Source of the DNA: Loktanella sp. DSM 29012 | GTDB taxonomy: Bacteria > Pseudomonadota > Alphaproteobacteria > Rhodobacterales > Rhodobacteraceae | Length of the DNA: 64,000 nt | NCBI RefSeq assembly: GCF_900110705.1 | Contig: NZ_FOEJ01000001.1 | Coordinates: 317,501 to 381,500, forward strand | Direction of reading: 5' to 3' | Shown: positions 28,546-37,840 of the stretch, one piece after another | Numbering within the stretch: position 1 is the stretch's first letter | Layout: each line of letters starts with the position of its first letter | Position numbers and translations under genes: made by a program | The notes under the pieces: generated by a model | What the model was told of the DNA's origin: nothing | Databases searched by the model: none | Seen by the model: only the letters and a program-made list of their open reading frames with translations

Positions 28546-29106
28546 TCAGGGCGAAAGCCACTGTCCTTGCCAGCCGTCAGCGCGGGCATAGGCCGCGCGA
28601 CGATGGTCGTCGCCCAGATGCACGAGATCGATGCGCTGGATCGCGCAGGACAGCACGGCAAAGGTCGCAAAGTCGGGGTCCTTGTCATAGGCCAGCGCGT
28701 CATCGCCCAAGGGTGTGCCGGGCGCAGGGGTGACGCCATAGGACATGCGGCCCCGTTCGGGGATCGGGTTCCAGCGGTCGCGCACAGCATCCCCTGTCAG
28801 GATCGTGACGGCGCATTGCAGACGGATTTGCAGGTGTTGCTTGTCCTCCCAGATGTGCAAGGCGGCGCGCGGGGTGGTGCGCAGGCTGGTGATCTTGTCC
28901 GAATGCAGATCGGTATAGACCTCGACCGTTGCGGTGTCGCGCTGGGCTGTGCGCAGAACCACGGTGCGGGCCTCTGGCCAGCCGTCCGCACTGACGGTGG
29001 CAAACGTCGGCTGCCGCGCAGGCGATTTGCGGTCTGCAACCCCACGCGACAGGCGTTGCCACATGCGGTCGTGCAGACCGTCCAGCGTTTCGAACCACTC
29101 ACTCAT
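28546..29106 (-). CDS. Pyridoxamine 5'-phosphate oxidase family (FMN-binding split barrel) protein
   Basis: Protein of 186 aa with the PNPOx-like split-barrel fold: FATVSADGWPEARTVVLR near residue 35 and RAALHIWEDKQHLQIRLQ in the middle. WNPIPERGRMSYG and the C-terminal FAVLSCAIQRIDLVHL match the alr4036/PNPOx-like group rather than true PdxH. FMN binding is likely; the substrate is unknown. The start overlaps the end of the lipocalin-like gene by 8 bp, and the selD fusion follows after 21 bp. Confidence 0.82.
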   Translation of the reverse strand: MSEWFETLDGLHDRMWQRLSRGVADRKSPARQPTFATVSADGWPEARTVVLRTAQRDTATVEVYTDLHSDKITSLRTTPRAALHIWEDKQHLQIRLQCAVTILTGDAVRDRWNPIPERGRMSYGVTPAPGTPLGDDALAYDKDPDFATFAVLSCAIQRIDLVHLGDDHRRAAYARADGWQGQWLSP

Positions 29107-30133
29107 ATCCTGTCATCTCCAGATAGCCTTGGCCGCCGTGGCTGCCGGTTATGGTGACCGGACCTTCCCAGTAGGGGACACTGGTGTCCATCCAGGCCTG
29201 CGGGTTGATCGCGGCAACGGTGACGTCGACGTCGCGGTCCGGCAATGTCACCTGCCACTGCGTCGGGACATCGCGCCCCGCCACGGTCGTTGTCGCCTGC
29301 GGTGCCGCGTTGAACGCCCCGTCGCTGTAGGGTGTGGCGGTCCCATCCGCGTCGATCCATGTCGCAGAGGTAAAGTTCTGGTCGTCGGTCTGGCGCAGGC
29401 GGAACCCCATCATCTTGGCCCCGTCGTCAAACGACAGGGAAAACCAGTCCCAGCCGGTCTGGTTGTCGCCCAGCGGCTGGCTGGACCATTCACGGTCCAG
29501 CCATGCGGTGCCGGTCACGGGCACATCGCCGTCCGGCAGCGTCAGTGTGCCGGACAATTCATAGAACGGTTGCGAATAGTAATAGGATGCCTGACCGGCG
29601 GCGGATTTGACCGAATAGCCGTCGATCCCCTGAAACACCAAAGGTCCGGTCGCCGTCAGGTTCACATCATAGGCAAAGTCGGGGCCAGAGGCGGTCAGAC
29701 GCGCATCATCAAATCCGGTCATCTGCCAGTCGTCAATCCACGCGGCAAAGGGATCGGCGGTCACACCAGCCTGACCGATCCCACCACGTGCCAGTCGTTC
29801 GGTCACGAAATGCGCATCTGGCGTTGTCACCGCAGCATGACCCATCCACAGTTGCGGATCGTTCCAGCCCGCCCGCGTTTCGGGTGCCATGGCGCTGCGG
29901 AACAGCGTCCATTGCAGCCCGTAGGGCGTGCCGTCCGGTCCGGTCATGTTGGCCGTGATGTACCACCATTCGATCCGGTAATCGGGGTGCGCGCCGTGGT
30001 CCGCGGGAAAGCTGAACTGTGGGTTTGGCTGCGGCACGGCGAAACCTTCGGCATCGGTGCCAAGACCCGCGAAGCCCTGGGCCGATGCAGCGAAGGGCAG
30101 CATCAGGAATAGCAACAGCGCCTTAACGTTCAT
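29099..30133 (-). CDS. Lipocalin-like secreted protein of an ABC system (AttH/carotenoid 1,2-hydratase-like)
   Basis: Exported protein of about 344 aa with a signal peptide (MNVKALLLFLMLPFAASA). HPDYRIEWWYITANMTG near residue 50 is the hallmark of the AttH/CrtC lipocalin-like family (two beta-barrel halves). WLDREWSSQPLGDNQTGWDW is the second conserved block. The family is often the extracytoplasmic partner of an ATPase/FtsX-like permease pair, exactly the two genes upstream. Its start overlaps the permease stop by 11 bp. It may handle a lipophilic ligand; none can be named. There are no carotenoid genes nearby. Confidence 0.85.
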   Translation of the reverse strand: MNVKALLLFLMLPFAASAQGFAGLGTDAEGFAVPQPNPQFSFPADHGAHPDYRIEWWYITANMTGPDGTPYGLQWTLFRSAMAPETRAGWNDPQLWMGHAAVTTPDAHFVTERLARGGIGQAGVTADPFAAWIDDWQMTGFDDARLTASGPDFAYDVNLTATGPLVFQGIDGYSVKSAAGQASYYYSQPFYELSGTLTLPDGDVPVTGTAWLDREWSSQPLGDNQTGWDWFSLSFDDGAKMMGFRLRQTDDQNFTSATWIDADGTATPYSDGAFNAAPQATTTVAGRDVPTQWQVTLPDRDVDVTVAAINPQAWMDTSVPYWEGPVTITGSHGGQGYLEMTGYE

Positions 30134-32513
30134 TGGAAAACACCTTGAGCAGATCAGCAGGGGGCGTGCTGGCCAGACGCCACGCAGGCCAGAGTGCTGC
30201 GAGTGCTGCCGCCACCAGCGCAAACAGGCCCAACCGTGCGTAATCGGCGGGAAACAGAAACATCGGAAGCTTCCACCCAAAGGCCGCGACATTGACCACC
30301 GACAACAGCGCCCAGGCCAGCGCAAGCCCCAGCGGCATTGCAATCGCGGCGGTGAATACCGCAAGGATTACGGCACGGATCAGTTCGACCACGCCCAGAC
30401 TGCGGCGCGTCATGCCCATCGCCCAGGCGGGTGCGAGTTGCGGAACGCGCAGCGCGGCCAGCGTCAGGAGGCTCATGAGAATGGCAAAGCCCGCGACGGC
30501 CAGTGTCAGCACATTCAGTGCCGTTGTCACCGTGAATGTCCGGTCAAATACATCAAGCGAGAATTGCTTGATCCCCGCCTGATTGATCATCGCGCCCTCT
30601 GATATGCCCAGATCGCGGGTCAGGTCGGCGCGGAATGCGGCCACGCTGTCAGGCGGCAACCGCAACCCGAATTGCAACGCATTCACGTCGGGATAGAGCG
30701 TGGCAAAGACGTCCTCGGACAAAATGGCCTGACCGATGGGATTGCCATAGTCGCCATAGATGCCCGCAACGGTGAATGTCGTATCCATGATGGGCACGGT
30801 GTCGCGCAGCGCTAACCCGGTGCGCCGCGCCAGTTGTTCATTTATCAAGATGCCACCGCCGTCCGCGACACGCTGCCAAGGCGCGTCGGTCGCAGTTAGA
30901 AACGTCCAGTTGTCGGTATATGTCGGTCCAATCCGTGCGCCGAAAACTTCTGTCGGCAGATCCCGCACCTGGGTGTCAGCGGACTGGATCGGCAGGATCG
31001 CGTCCACGCGGTCGGCTGCATAGGCCGTCAGAGCATCGGCCTGTGCTGCATCCTCTGCCGTGACGTACAGCTCTGACGCGAGCCGCTGGTCAAGAAATCC
31101 GACAAACGTCAGGCGAAAGCTGCTGACCATCGTGGACACGCCCACATTCGCCGCCATCGCCAGCAGCAAGGCCGCCAGTGCCAGCGACAGGCCGGGCAAT
31201 TGCTGCCGCGTATCGGCCCAGAACCACTGTGCGCGGATGCCGCGTGACAGCCATGCCGCCAGTGCCAGCACCCGATCCAGGATCAGCGGAAGCGCCAGCG
31301 CAGCCCCGATCAGCAATGTTCCCAGCAGGGCAAAGCCGGTCACCATCCCGTCGGCGACCAAGGCAAGCCCCGCGGCGCAAATCAGCAGAATTGCGGCCAG
31401 CACGCCCTGGACCTGTGCCGTGCGTCCTGCGGCCATCGACAAGGCGCGGCGCGACCCTCCGGCCAGCAAGGGCATCTTTGCCAACCGCCAAAAGGCCGAT
31501 GCCGCCGCCAGGGCCGTGCCGCCCAGTGCAATCGCCAATCCTGACAGCCACCAGACGGGGCGCAGTTGCAATGTGCCGGACACTGTCTGGCCGTAAAGAC
31601 CTTGCAAGGTTGCAGCCACATCCGGCAGCAACAGAGACGCGATGACATAACCAAGCGCCACACCGATGGCACCAGCGACCAACGCCATGACCGCCAGCTC
31701 TGCCGCCATCAGGATCATCAGGCTGCGCAGCGGTACGCCCAGCGCGCGCAACGTCCGCACCACAGGCCGGCGCTGTTCGAACGCCAAACCGATGGCACCG
31801 TTCACGATGAAAATGCCGACCGCGAAACTCAACAGGCCAAAGGCTGTCAGGTTCAGGTGGAAGCTGTCTGTCAGCCGGCCAAGGTCATTGGTGCCCTGTG
31901 CGACCTGCCGTGTCAGATCAGGGGACACCTCTGCCAGTGACGGACGGCCCAGCGGTTGTTCCGGTACCACGATCAGCCGGGTGATCACGCCATCGCGGCC
32001 CAACAATTCTTGGGCAAGGCCGATATCGGTTAGCACGGTGCCGGGCGCCACGTCGGGCGCTGACACGGGTTGCGCCCCGATGTCCGGCAATCGGTCCAAC
32101 ATCTCTGCGCGACCAAACACCTGACCGCCGCCGGACAGAAACGTGTTGATCTCGACCCCGTCCGATACCGTGATGGGGCCCAACCCGCCCGGTGCGGTCA
32201 GCGGGTCGAGGCCGACGACCCGGACGCCGTTCAGCCGCCCTTCGACCACCGGTGACACCTGCCAGCCCGCACGGCGCAGTGCCACATAAGTCGCCTGCGG
32301 GATCGTGCCGCCGTCGCGCGCGGTCAGTTGATCAAATTGCCCCTCGCCCAGTGTTGCGGCCGCCGCGTCATAGCTTGCGGATGCCTCTGCGTTGATCGCC
32401 TGAACCCCCGACCAAAGTGCCGTTGCCAGCGCCAGTCCGGCCAGCAAGGTGAACAACTGCAATGGGTTGCGCCACCAGTGTGACAGCAGCGCATGAAGTG
32501 TTGCACGGGTCAC
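30123..32513 (-). CDS. ABC transporter permease, FtsX/MacB-like with duplicated permease domain
   Basis: Inner-membrane protein of about 796 aa. A first membrane anchor (about residue 20-40) is followed by a large periplasmic domain, three membrane helices (about 235-400), a middle helical block, a second periplasmic domain and three C-terminal helices, the layout of LolE/FtsX-like extruder permeases. The start is a GTG that overlaps the ATPase stop (GTGA), so translation is coupled. With the ATPase and the lipocalin-like protein it forms a mechanotransmission-type system, probably moving or extracting a lipophilic envelope molecule. Confidence 0.88.
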   Translation of the reverse strand: MTRATLHALLSHWWRNPLQLFTLLAGLALATALWSGVQAINAEASASYDAAAATLGEGQFDQLTARDGGTIPQATYVALRRAGWQVSPVVEGRLNGVRVVGLDPLTAPGGLGPITVSDGVEINTFLSGGGQVFGRAEMLDRLPDIGAQPVSAPDVAPGTVLTDIGLAQELLGRDGVITRLIVVPEQPLGRPSLAEVSPDLTRQVAQGTNDLGRLTDSFHLNLTAFGLLSFAVGIFIVNGAIGLAFEQRRPVVRTLRALGVPLRSLMILMAAELAVMALVAGAIGVALGYVIASLLLPDVAATLQGLYGQTVSGTLQLRPVWWLSGLAIALGGTALAAASAFWRLAKMPLLAGGSRRALSMAAGRTAQVQGVLAAILLICAAGLALVADGMVTGFALLGTLLIGAALALPLILDRVLALAAWLSRGIRAQWFWADTRQQLPGLSLALAALLLAMAANVGVSTMVSSFRLTFVGFLDQRLASELYVTAEDAAQADALTAYAADRVDAILPIQSADTQVRDLPTEVFGARIGPTYTDNWTFLTATDAPWQRVADGGGILINEQLARRTGLALRDTVPIMDTTFTVAGIYGDYGNPIGQAILSEDVFATLYPDVNALQFGLRLPPDSVAAFRADLTRDLGISEGAMINQAGIKQFSLDVFDRTFTVTTALNVLTLAVAGFAILMSLLTLAALRVPQLAPAWAMGMTRRSLGVVELIRAVILAVFTAAIAMPLGLALAWALLSVVNVAAFGWKLPMFLFPADYARLGLFALVAAALAALWPAWRLASTPPADLLKVFSNER

Positions 32514-33166
32514 GCGATGCGACCCTTGCGCAGGTGAATTTGCCGCTGCATCTGGCCTGCCAGTGCTTGCGAATGGGTGACCATCAGCAAACCCGCGCCT
32601 GTGTCGCGCACCAGGTCCAGCATCAACGCCAGCACCGTGGCGGCTGTTTCCTCGTCCAAGTTGCCGGTGGGTTCGTCCGCCAGCACGAGTTTCGGACGCG
32701 GGGCTAGCGTGCGGGCAAGTGCCACCCGCTGCTGTTGTCCGCCGGACAATTGTTCCGGGTATTTGTCCAGTTGCGCATCCAGTCCCATACGGTTGGCCAA
32801 TTGTGCGCACCAAGCGGCATCATGCCTGTCTGCCAGCCGCGCCTGAAAACTGATGTTGTCGGCAACCTTGAGCGACGGGATCAGGTTGAACTGCTGGAAC
32901 ACCACGCCCACCGTACCACGGCGCAGGGCGGCACGGTCTGCATCGTTCAGCGCGGTCAGATCCACGCCGTCCAGCAGGATCTGGCCGCGGTAGGCACTGT
33001 CCAGCCCGCCGATCAGGTGCAACAGCGTGCTCTTGCCGGACCCGCTCTCTCCGGTCAGGGCCAGTGTTTCGCCCGCATTCAGCGACAGGCTCACACCGTC
33101 CAGCACCGTGATCTGGCCGTCGGCGCTGGCATAACCCTTGTGCAGATCGGTGACGGTCAACAGCAT
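32510..33166 (-). CDS. ABC transporter ATP-binding protein (LolD/MacB type)
   Basis: ATPase of 218 aa. Walker A is TGESGSGKST (about residue 38), the Q-loop VFQQFNLIPSL, the signature LSGGQQQRVALAR, Walker B KLVLADEPTGNLD and the H-loop MVTHSQAL. DEPTGNLD places it in the LolD/MacB/FtsE group. AAGGAG lies just before the ATG at 33166; longer in-frame starts run through the intergenic region and are not favoured. It heads a five-gene operon ending in the SelD fusion and is divergent from the thiolase gene. Confidence 0.92.
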   Translation of the reverse strand: MLLTVTDLHKGYASADGQITVLDGVSLSLNAGETLALTGESGSGKSTLLHLIGGLDSAYRGQILLDGVDLTALNDADRAALRRGTVGVVFQQFNLIPSLKVADNISFQARLADRHDAAWCAQLANRMGLDAQLDKYPEQLSGGQQQRVALARTLAPRPKLVLADEPTGNLDEETAATVLALMLDLVRDTGAGLLMVTHSQALAGQMQRQIHLRKGRIA

Positions 33167-33311
33167 AGTGCACTCCTTTCGCAACAACATAAGGTGTCGT
33201 CGCGTTTTTCCACTCCTGCGGTTGCTTTGCCGCAGGGTTACGTTCCCCGGGGGCTGGTGCCGGGGCGCACCGCTTGTCATCCTGTCGCAAATCAAGGGGA
33301 GAGGGTTCTAC

Positions 33312-34487
33312 ATGTCAGAGATTGTCATTCTGGGGGGTGCCCGCACGGCCATCGGCACCTTTGGCGGTGCCTTGGCGGGTACGCCGCCCATCACACTGGG
33401 GGCGATTGCCTCCAGGGCGGCACTGGACAGGTCCGGTGTCACGGGCGACCAGATCGGTCACGTGGCGTTCGGCCATGTCATCAATACCGAACCGCGGGAC
33501 ATGTACCTGTCGCGGGTGGCCGCGATGGATGCGGGGGTGCCGGATACAACGCCAGCGATGAACGTGAACCGTCTGTGCGGATCCGGCGTGCAAGCCATCG
33601 TGTCCGTAGTTCAGTCGCTGGCGCTGGGGGATGCCGATTTCGGCCTTGCGGGTGGTGCTGAAAACATGTCGCGCAGCCCGTTCATCCTGTCGGATCAGCG
33701 CTGGGGTGCGAAAATGGGCGATGTCGTGACCCGTGACATGATGCTGGGGGCGCTGAATTGTCCCTTTGGCACGGGCCACATGGGGATCACGGCGGAAAAC
33801 GTCAGCGCCGAACATGCTGTCAGCCGTGCGGATCAGGACGCCTTTGCACTGCTCAGCCAGCAACGCGCAGCGGCTGCGATGGCGGCGGGCTATTTCGACG
33901 ATCAGATCGTTCCGGTCCCGGTCAAGGTCAAGCGCGAGATGGTGGATTTCGCCACGGACGAACACCCCAAGGCGACCACGGCAGAGGGACTGGCCAACCT
34001 GCGCCCGGCCTTTGCCAAGGACGGCAGCGTGACGGCTGGCAACGCCTCGGGCCTCAATGACGGGGCTGCGGCTATCGTTCTGGCGCGTGCGGATGCCGCG
34101 CAGGCGGCGGGCCTGACACCACGCTTCCGCGTGCTGGGCTACGCCCACGCCGGCGTCCGGCCAGAGGTCATGGGGATCGGCCCCGTGCCTGCGGTGCGCA
34201 AGCTGCTGGAAAAGACCGGCCTGACCGCTGCCGATTTCGACGTGATCGAAAGCAACGAGGCCTTTGCCGCACAGGCGCTTGCCGTCAGCAAGGAATTGGG
34301 TCTGGACCCCGCCCGTGTGAACCCCAATGGCGGTGCAATCGCTCTGGGCCATCCGGTGGGCGCTACGGGTGCCATCATCACGGTCAAGGCGATGTACGAG
34401 CTAGACCGCATCCAGGGTAAACGTGCGCTGATCACCATGTGTATCGGTGGCGGTCAGGGCATCGCACTGGCGATAGAGCGGATCTGA
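33312..34487 (+). CDS. Acetyl-CoA C-acetyltransferase (beta-ketothiolase)
   Basis: Thiolase of 391 aa that condenses or cleaves acetyl-CoA/acetoacetyl-CoA, used for polyhydroxybutyrate, ketone or amino-acid metabolism. The nucleophilic Cys89 is in NVNRLCGSGVQA, the active-site His in GGAIALGHPVGATGA, and the second Cys in TMCIGGGQGIA. GAGAGG precedes the ATG at 33312. It is monocistronic: no reductase or PHA synthase gene is adjacent, so PhaA and AtoB roles cannot be separated. A 26-bp palindrome follows. Confidence 0.93.
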   Translation: MSEIVILGGARTAIGTFGGALAGTPPITLGAIASRAALDRSGVTGDQIGHVAFGHVINTEPRDMYLSRVAAMDAGVPDTTPAMNVNRLCGSGVQAIVSVVQSLALGDADFGLAGGAENMSRSPFILSDQRWGAKMGDVVTRDMMLGALNCPFGTGHMGITAENVSAEHAVSRADQDAFALLSQQRAAAAMAAGYFDDQIVPVPVKVKREMVDFATDEHPKATTAEGLANLRPAFAKDGSVTAGNASGLNDGAAAIVLARADAAQAAGLTPRFRVLGYAHAGVRPEVMGIGPVPAVRKLLEKTGLTAADFDVIESNEAFAAQALAVSKELGLDPARVNPNGGAIALGHPVGATGAIITVKAMYELDRIQGKRALITMCIGGGQGIALAIERI

Positions 34488-34523
34488 CGTATCATCTTGC
34501 CGCAAATACTCACGCCGTAGGCA

Positions 34524-34549
34524 TTGGTCGCCCCGCGCGGGGCGACCAA
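34524..34549. terminator. Perfect palindrome terminating thiolase and yggT
   Basis: A 26-bp perfect palindrome (half-site TTGGTCGCCCCGC) lies between convergent genes and ends 1 bp before the yggT stop codon. Its symmetric form serves both strands; no long T tract is present. Confidence 0.65.
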
Positions 34550-34550
34550 A

Positions 34551-34838
34551 TCAATAGAACAAGGCCGCGTTGTTCAGCAGCACGATGCGGATGATCTCGA
34601 TCCCGATCAGTGCCACGATGGGCGACAGGTCGATCCCGCCCAGGTTCGGCAGAACACTGCGCAGCGGGCCATAGATCGGTTCCAGAATACGTTGCAGCGT
34701 GTACCAGATCTGCCCGACCAGTGGCTGGCGCACGTTCAGCACGTCGAAACTGATCAGCCAGCTCATGATGAAATGGGCAAAGATGAAAAAGCGCGCCACG
34801 CCAAGCAGCAGCAGGATGATTTCAAAGATCGAGGTCAT
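34551..34838 (-). CDS. YggT family small membrane protein
   Basis: Membrane protein of 95 aa with two hydrophobic helices, one starting at IFEIILLLLGVARFFIFAHF and the other at LSPIVALIGIEIIRIVLL. Between them is the family motif region ILEPIYGPLRSVLPNLGGIDLSP. YggT proteins sit near division or osmotic-stress genes in other bacteria; their role is not settled. The ATG at 34838 (MTSIFEII) is used rather than one 14 codons upstream. It is divergent from the thioesterase gene. Confidence 0.85.
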   Translation of the reverse strand: MTSIFEIILLLLGVARFFIFAHFIMSWLISFDVLNVRQPLVGQIWYTLQRILEPIYGPLRSVLPNLGGIDLSPIVALIGIEIIRIVLLNNAALFY

Positions 34839-34957
34839 GGGCGTCACTTTCGTCTGATGATGCCCCGCAGGTAAGCGCAAGCCGGGGGCGCATCAAGTGT
34901 TTCGTGCCGCAGCGGCACGCATTGACCCGCGTGTCACCTGCTGGCACGGCCCTGCGC

Positions 34958-35500
34958 ATGTATCCGTTTGTCCGTCTTGCCAAGGAATTCATTCTGCATC
35001 GCAACGCGGGCGATCTGCCTGTGCTGGGCGCGCATGTCAGTCATCATCGCTGCTGGCCGCAGGATCTGGATGTTTTCGTGGAAATGAACAACGGGCGTAT
35101 CCTGACGATCCTCGATCTGGGCCGCACGATCCTGGCGCAGCGGGTCGGGTTGCTGCGGGCATTACGGCAGAACAAGTGGGGCCTGACGATGGCGGGGGCC
35201 AGTGTGCGCTATCGCCGCCGGATCAGAGCGTTCGAGCGTTTCCGCGTCGTCAGCCGCTGCGTAGGCTGGGACGCACGGTTTTTCTATCTCGATCAATCGA
35301 TCTGGGTCGGAGACATCTGCGCGGCGCAGGCGCTGTACCGGTCCGCCGTGACGGACCGGAATGGCATTGTCGATCCTGCGCGCGTCTTTGCCGCCGCCGG
35401 TTTCGACGCAACCCCGCCCGCGCTGCCCGCCTGGACCCAAAGCTGGATCGAAGCAGATGCCACCCGGCCCTGGCCACCGGAACTGCCCGCAGGGACGTAA
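34958..35500 (+). CDS. Acyl-CoA thioesterase family protein (hotdog fold)
   Basis: Protein of 180 aa similar to the thioesterase/THEM6-like group. It begins MYPFVRLAKEF, then VEMNNGRILTILDLGR, where the family's (D/E)xNxH-like position and the central helix lie, followed by beta strands GLTMAGASVRYRRRI and RFRVVSRCVGWDARFFYLDQ. It probably hydrolyses an acyl-CoA thioester; the substrate is unknown. The ATG at 34958 is chosen because the fold starts there. The MFS gene follows after 63 bp on the same strand. Confidence 0.8.
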   Translation: MYPFVRLAKEFILHRNAGDLPVLGAHVSHHRCWPQDLDVFVEMNNGRILTILDLGRTILAQRVGLLRALRQNKWGLTMAGASVRYRRRIRAFERFRVVSRCVGWDARFFYLDQSIWVGDICAAQALYRSAVTDRNGIVDPARVFAAAGFDATPPALPAWTQSWIEADATRPWPPELPAGT

Positions 35501-35563
35501 ACGGGACTTGCCAGCGCGGGGCCTGCCGGGGTTAGGTTGTGCCTGGGCGACACGGGGCAGGTC

Positions 35564-36931
35564 ATGGCAGTATCACGCAAACGCATCTGGGGCTGGATGG
35601 CCTTTGATTGGGCATCACAGCCGATGTACACGCTGGGGCTGACATTCGTTTTCGGCCCCTATTTTGCCAGCGTTGCCACCACCTATTTCATGGACAGCGG
35701 CCTGGATCGCGCCGCTGCCGGGGCCGAGGCACAGGGTCTGTGGTCGATGGGACAGGCTGTGGCTGGATTGCTGATCGCGGTCACCGCACCATTTCTGGGG
35801 GCATTCGCCGACAATTCCGGGCGCAAGATGCCGTGGATCGCAGGATTTTCGATCCTGTTCGTCATTGCCACGGCGATGCTGTGGAACCTGACGCCGGATG
35901 GCGCCTGGATCTACATGGCGCTGATCGTGTTCTATGCCGCTTTCTTTTGCGCTGAATCCGCGCTGAATTTCGTCAATGCGATCCTGCCCAGCCTTGGCAA
36001 CCGCCAAGAGGTCGGGCGCATCTCCGGGTCGGGTGCTGCCTTTGGCTATTGGGGTGGCGTTGCGTCCTTGTTCATCATGTTGCTGCTGTTCGTCGAGGAC
36101 CCCGACAGCGGCGTCACGCTGATCGGTCTGGCCCCCGCGCTAGGCCTTGATCCCGCCCAGATGGAAGGCACCCGCGCGGTCGGCCCATTCATTGCGGTGT
36201 GGTTCGCGCTCTTTATGGCGCCGTTTTTCCTGTATGTCCGGGACGACCCGTCGCTGGGCGGTCGGTCCACCCGCATCAGTGCGGTCTGGGCCGAGCTCAA
36301 GGACACGCTGCGCGGCGTTGTGCGCCGCAAGAGCCTGCTGAATTTCCTGCTGGGGTCGATGTTCTACCGCGACGGGTTGAACGCGCTCTATGCTTTTGGT
36401 GGTGTCTATGCGGCGATCGTGCTGGGATGGACGACCATCAACATCGGTATATTCGGGATCGTGGCAGCCATTGCGGCTGCAATCTTTACCTGGGTTGGTG
36501 GTCTGGCGGACGCGCGGTTCGGGCCGAAACCCGTGATCCGCGTCTGTGTCTGGTGCCTGATCGCCGTGAGTGTGGTGATCGTGGGCATGTCCCGCGAGTC
36601 GCTGTTCGGCGTGCCGCTGCCTGTGGGGTCCAGCCTGCCCGATACGATCTTTTTCGCGGCGGGGGTCATCATCGGCGGCGCAGGGGGGGCGACCTATGCC
36701 GCGTCACGGTCCATGATGGTGCGGCACACCGACCCCGACCGCCCGACCGAAGCCTTTGGGTTGTTCGCATTGACCGGCAAGGCGACAGCATTCCTTGCGC
36801 CGGCCAGTATCGCGGTGTTCACATATCTGACAGGTAACGTGCAGCTTGGGTTTTTGCCGGTCATCTTTTTGTTCCTGCTTGGCCTGTTTCTGCTAAGGTG
36901 GGTCAACAAAGACGGGGACCGAGCAGCATGA
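35564..36931 (+). CDS. MFS transporter, UMF1 family
   Basis: Integral membrane protein of 455 aa with about 12 helices. GWMAFDWASQPMYTLGLTFV at the N-terminus and APFLGAFADNSGRKMPWI (the MFS loop 2-3 motif) identify the UMF1/Atg22-like group. The substrate is unknown; Atg22 relatives export amino acids from yeast vacuoles. The ATG at 35564 has only a weak GGGGCAGG upstream. Its TGA overlaps the mepA ATG (ATGA), so the two are translationally coupled. Confidence 0.87.
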   Translation: MAVSRKRIWGWMAFDWASQPMYTLGLTFVFGPYFASVATTYFMDSGLDRAAAGAEAQGLWSMGQAVAGLLIAVTAPFLGAFADNSGRKMPWIAGFSILFVIATAMLWNLTPDGAWIYMALIVFYAAFFCAESALNFVNAILPSLGNRQEVGRISGSGAAFGYWGGVASLFIMLLLFVEDPDSGVTLIGLAPALGLDPAQMEGTRAVGPFIAVWFALFMAPFFLYVRDDPSLGGRSTRISAVWAELKDTLRGVVRRKSLLNFLLGSMFYRDGLNALYAFGGVYAAIVLGWTTINIGIFGIVAAIAAAIFTWVGGLADARFGPKPVIRVCVWCLIAVSVVIVGMSRESLFGVPLPVGSSLPDTIFFAAGVIIGGAGGATYAASRSMMVRHTDPDRPTEAFGLFALTGKATAFLAPASIAVFTYLTGNVQLGFLPVIFLFLLGLFLLRWVNKDGDRAA

Positions 36932-37839
36932 TCCGCACCATCGCAGCACTGACACTATTGACGGCCCTAGCGGCCTGTCAGCCGGAAAAACCGACGGTTT
37001 CGCCCGTCGTTTCGACACAGAACACGAATGATACACGGATCGCGAAACGCGTCTTTGGCGCGATACCGGAACCATCTGCGCAGGCCCCGGCACCGCTGGG
37101 ATTCTATTCGCGCGGTTGTCAGGCAGGGGGGCAGGCCCTGGCCGAAACCGGGCCGACCTGGCAGGCCATGCGCCTGTCGCGCAATCGCAATTGGGGTCAG
37201 CCCGAACTGATTGATTTCGTGCAGGACCTGTCGCGTGTTGCCGCAGCGCAACCAGGGTGGAACGGGCTGTATGTGGGCGACATCAGCCAGCCGCGTGGCG
37301 GGCCGATGCTGACCGGTCATGCCAGCCATCAGGTCGGTCTGGATGCCGACATATGGCTGAAACCTGCCACCTCGCTTTCACTGACGCGGACCGAACGCGA
37401 AAATATCTCGTCCGACCGGATGGACCGGCGCAGCGGCGCCTTCGTCAACAATAGCTGGACACCCCAGCATGAGGCGATCGTCAAGGCGGCTGCATCCGAC
37501 CCGCGCGTGGCCCGGATCTTTATCTTTCCGGGGGCCAAGGTCGAGATGTGCAAGAACGCCACCGGCGACCGCAGCTGGCTGAACAAGGTGCGCCCCTGGT
37601 ACGGGCACAATTACCATTTCCACGTGCGCCTGAACTGCCCGCGCGGTGCCGCGTACTGCGAGGATCAGCCCGCACCGCCCGCCGGTGACGGCTGTGCCGA
37701 TGCGCAGGAATGGGTGAACAACATCATCAACCCGCCGCCGCCCCAGCCGCGCGACCCGAATGCCCCCGCGCCCCAGCCCAAGCGTGAACTGACGATGGCC
37801 CGCCTGCCCGCGCAATGCGCCGCTGTCGCCGCCAACTGA
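36928..37839 (+). CDS. mepA: Penicillin-insensitive murein DD-endopeptidase, lipoprotein form
   Basis: Cuts D-alanyl-meso-diaminopimelyl cross-links in peptidoglycan; 303 aa. The signal ends in a lipobox (LLTALAAC), suggesting membrane anchoring, whereas E. coli MepA is soluble in the periplasm. Zinc ligands of the LAS-type fold are visible in [15 protein letters not shown] and [15 protein letters not shown] Pro-rich tail (about residue 275-290) is extra. It overlaps the MFS gene by 4 bp and is followed by another lipoprotein gene 1 bp later. Confidence 0.92.
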   Translation: MIRTIAALTLLTALAACQPEKPTVSPVVSTQNTNDTRIAKRVFGAIPEPSAQAPAPLGFYSRGCQAGGQALAETGPTWQAMRLSRNRNWGQPELIDFVQDLSRVAAAQPGWNGLYVGDISQPRGGPMLTGHASHQVGLDADIWLKPATSLSLTRTERENISSDRMDRRSGAFVNNSWTPQHEAIVKAAASDPRVARIFIFPGAKVEMCKNATGDRSWLNKVRPWYGHNYHFHVRLNCPRGAAYCEDQPAPPAGDGCADAQEWVNNIINPPPPQPRDPNAPAPQPKRELTMARLPAQCAAVAAN

Positions 37840-37840
37840 T

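Noticed and set aside
27553-29157. 534-codon open frame opposite the SelD fusion
   Set aside because: Runs across two real minus-strand genes and their junction; no domain, no ribosome site.
29099-30133. Carotenoid 1,2-hydratase (CrtC) of a photosynthesis cluster
   Set aside because: It shares the lipocalin-like fold, but it is exported, sits with an ABC transporter and no crt or bch genes are near.
34524-34549. Operator palindrome for the thiolase gene
   Set aside because: It is downstream of the gene, between two convergent stops, where a shared terminator is the simpler reading.
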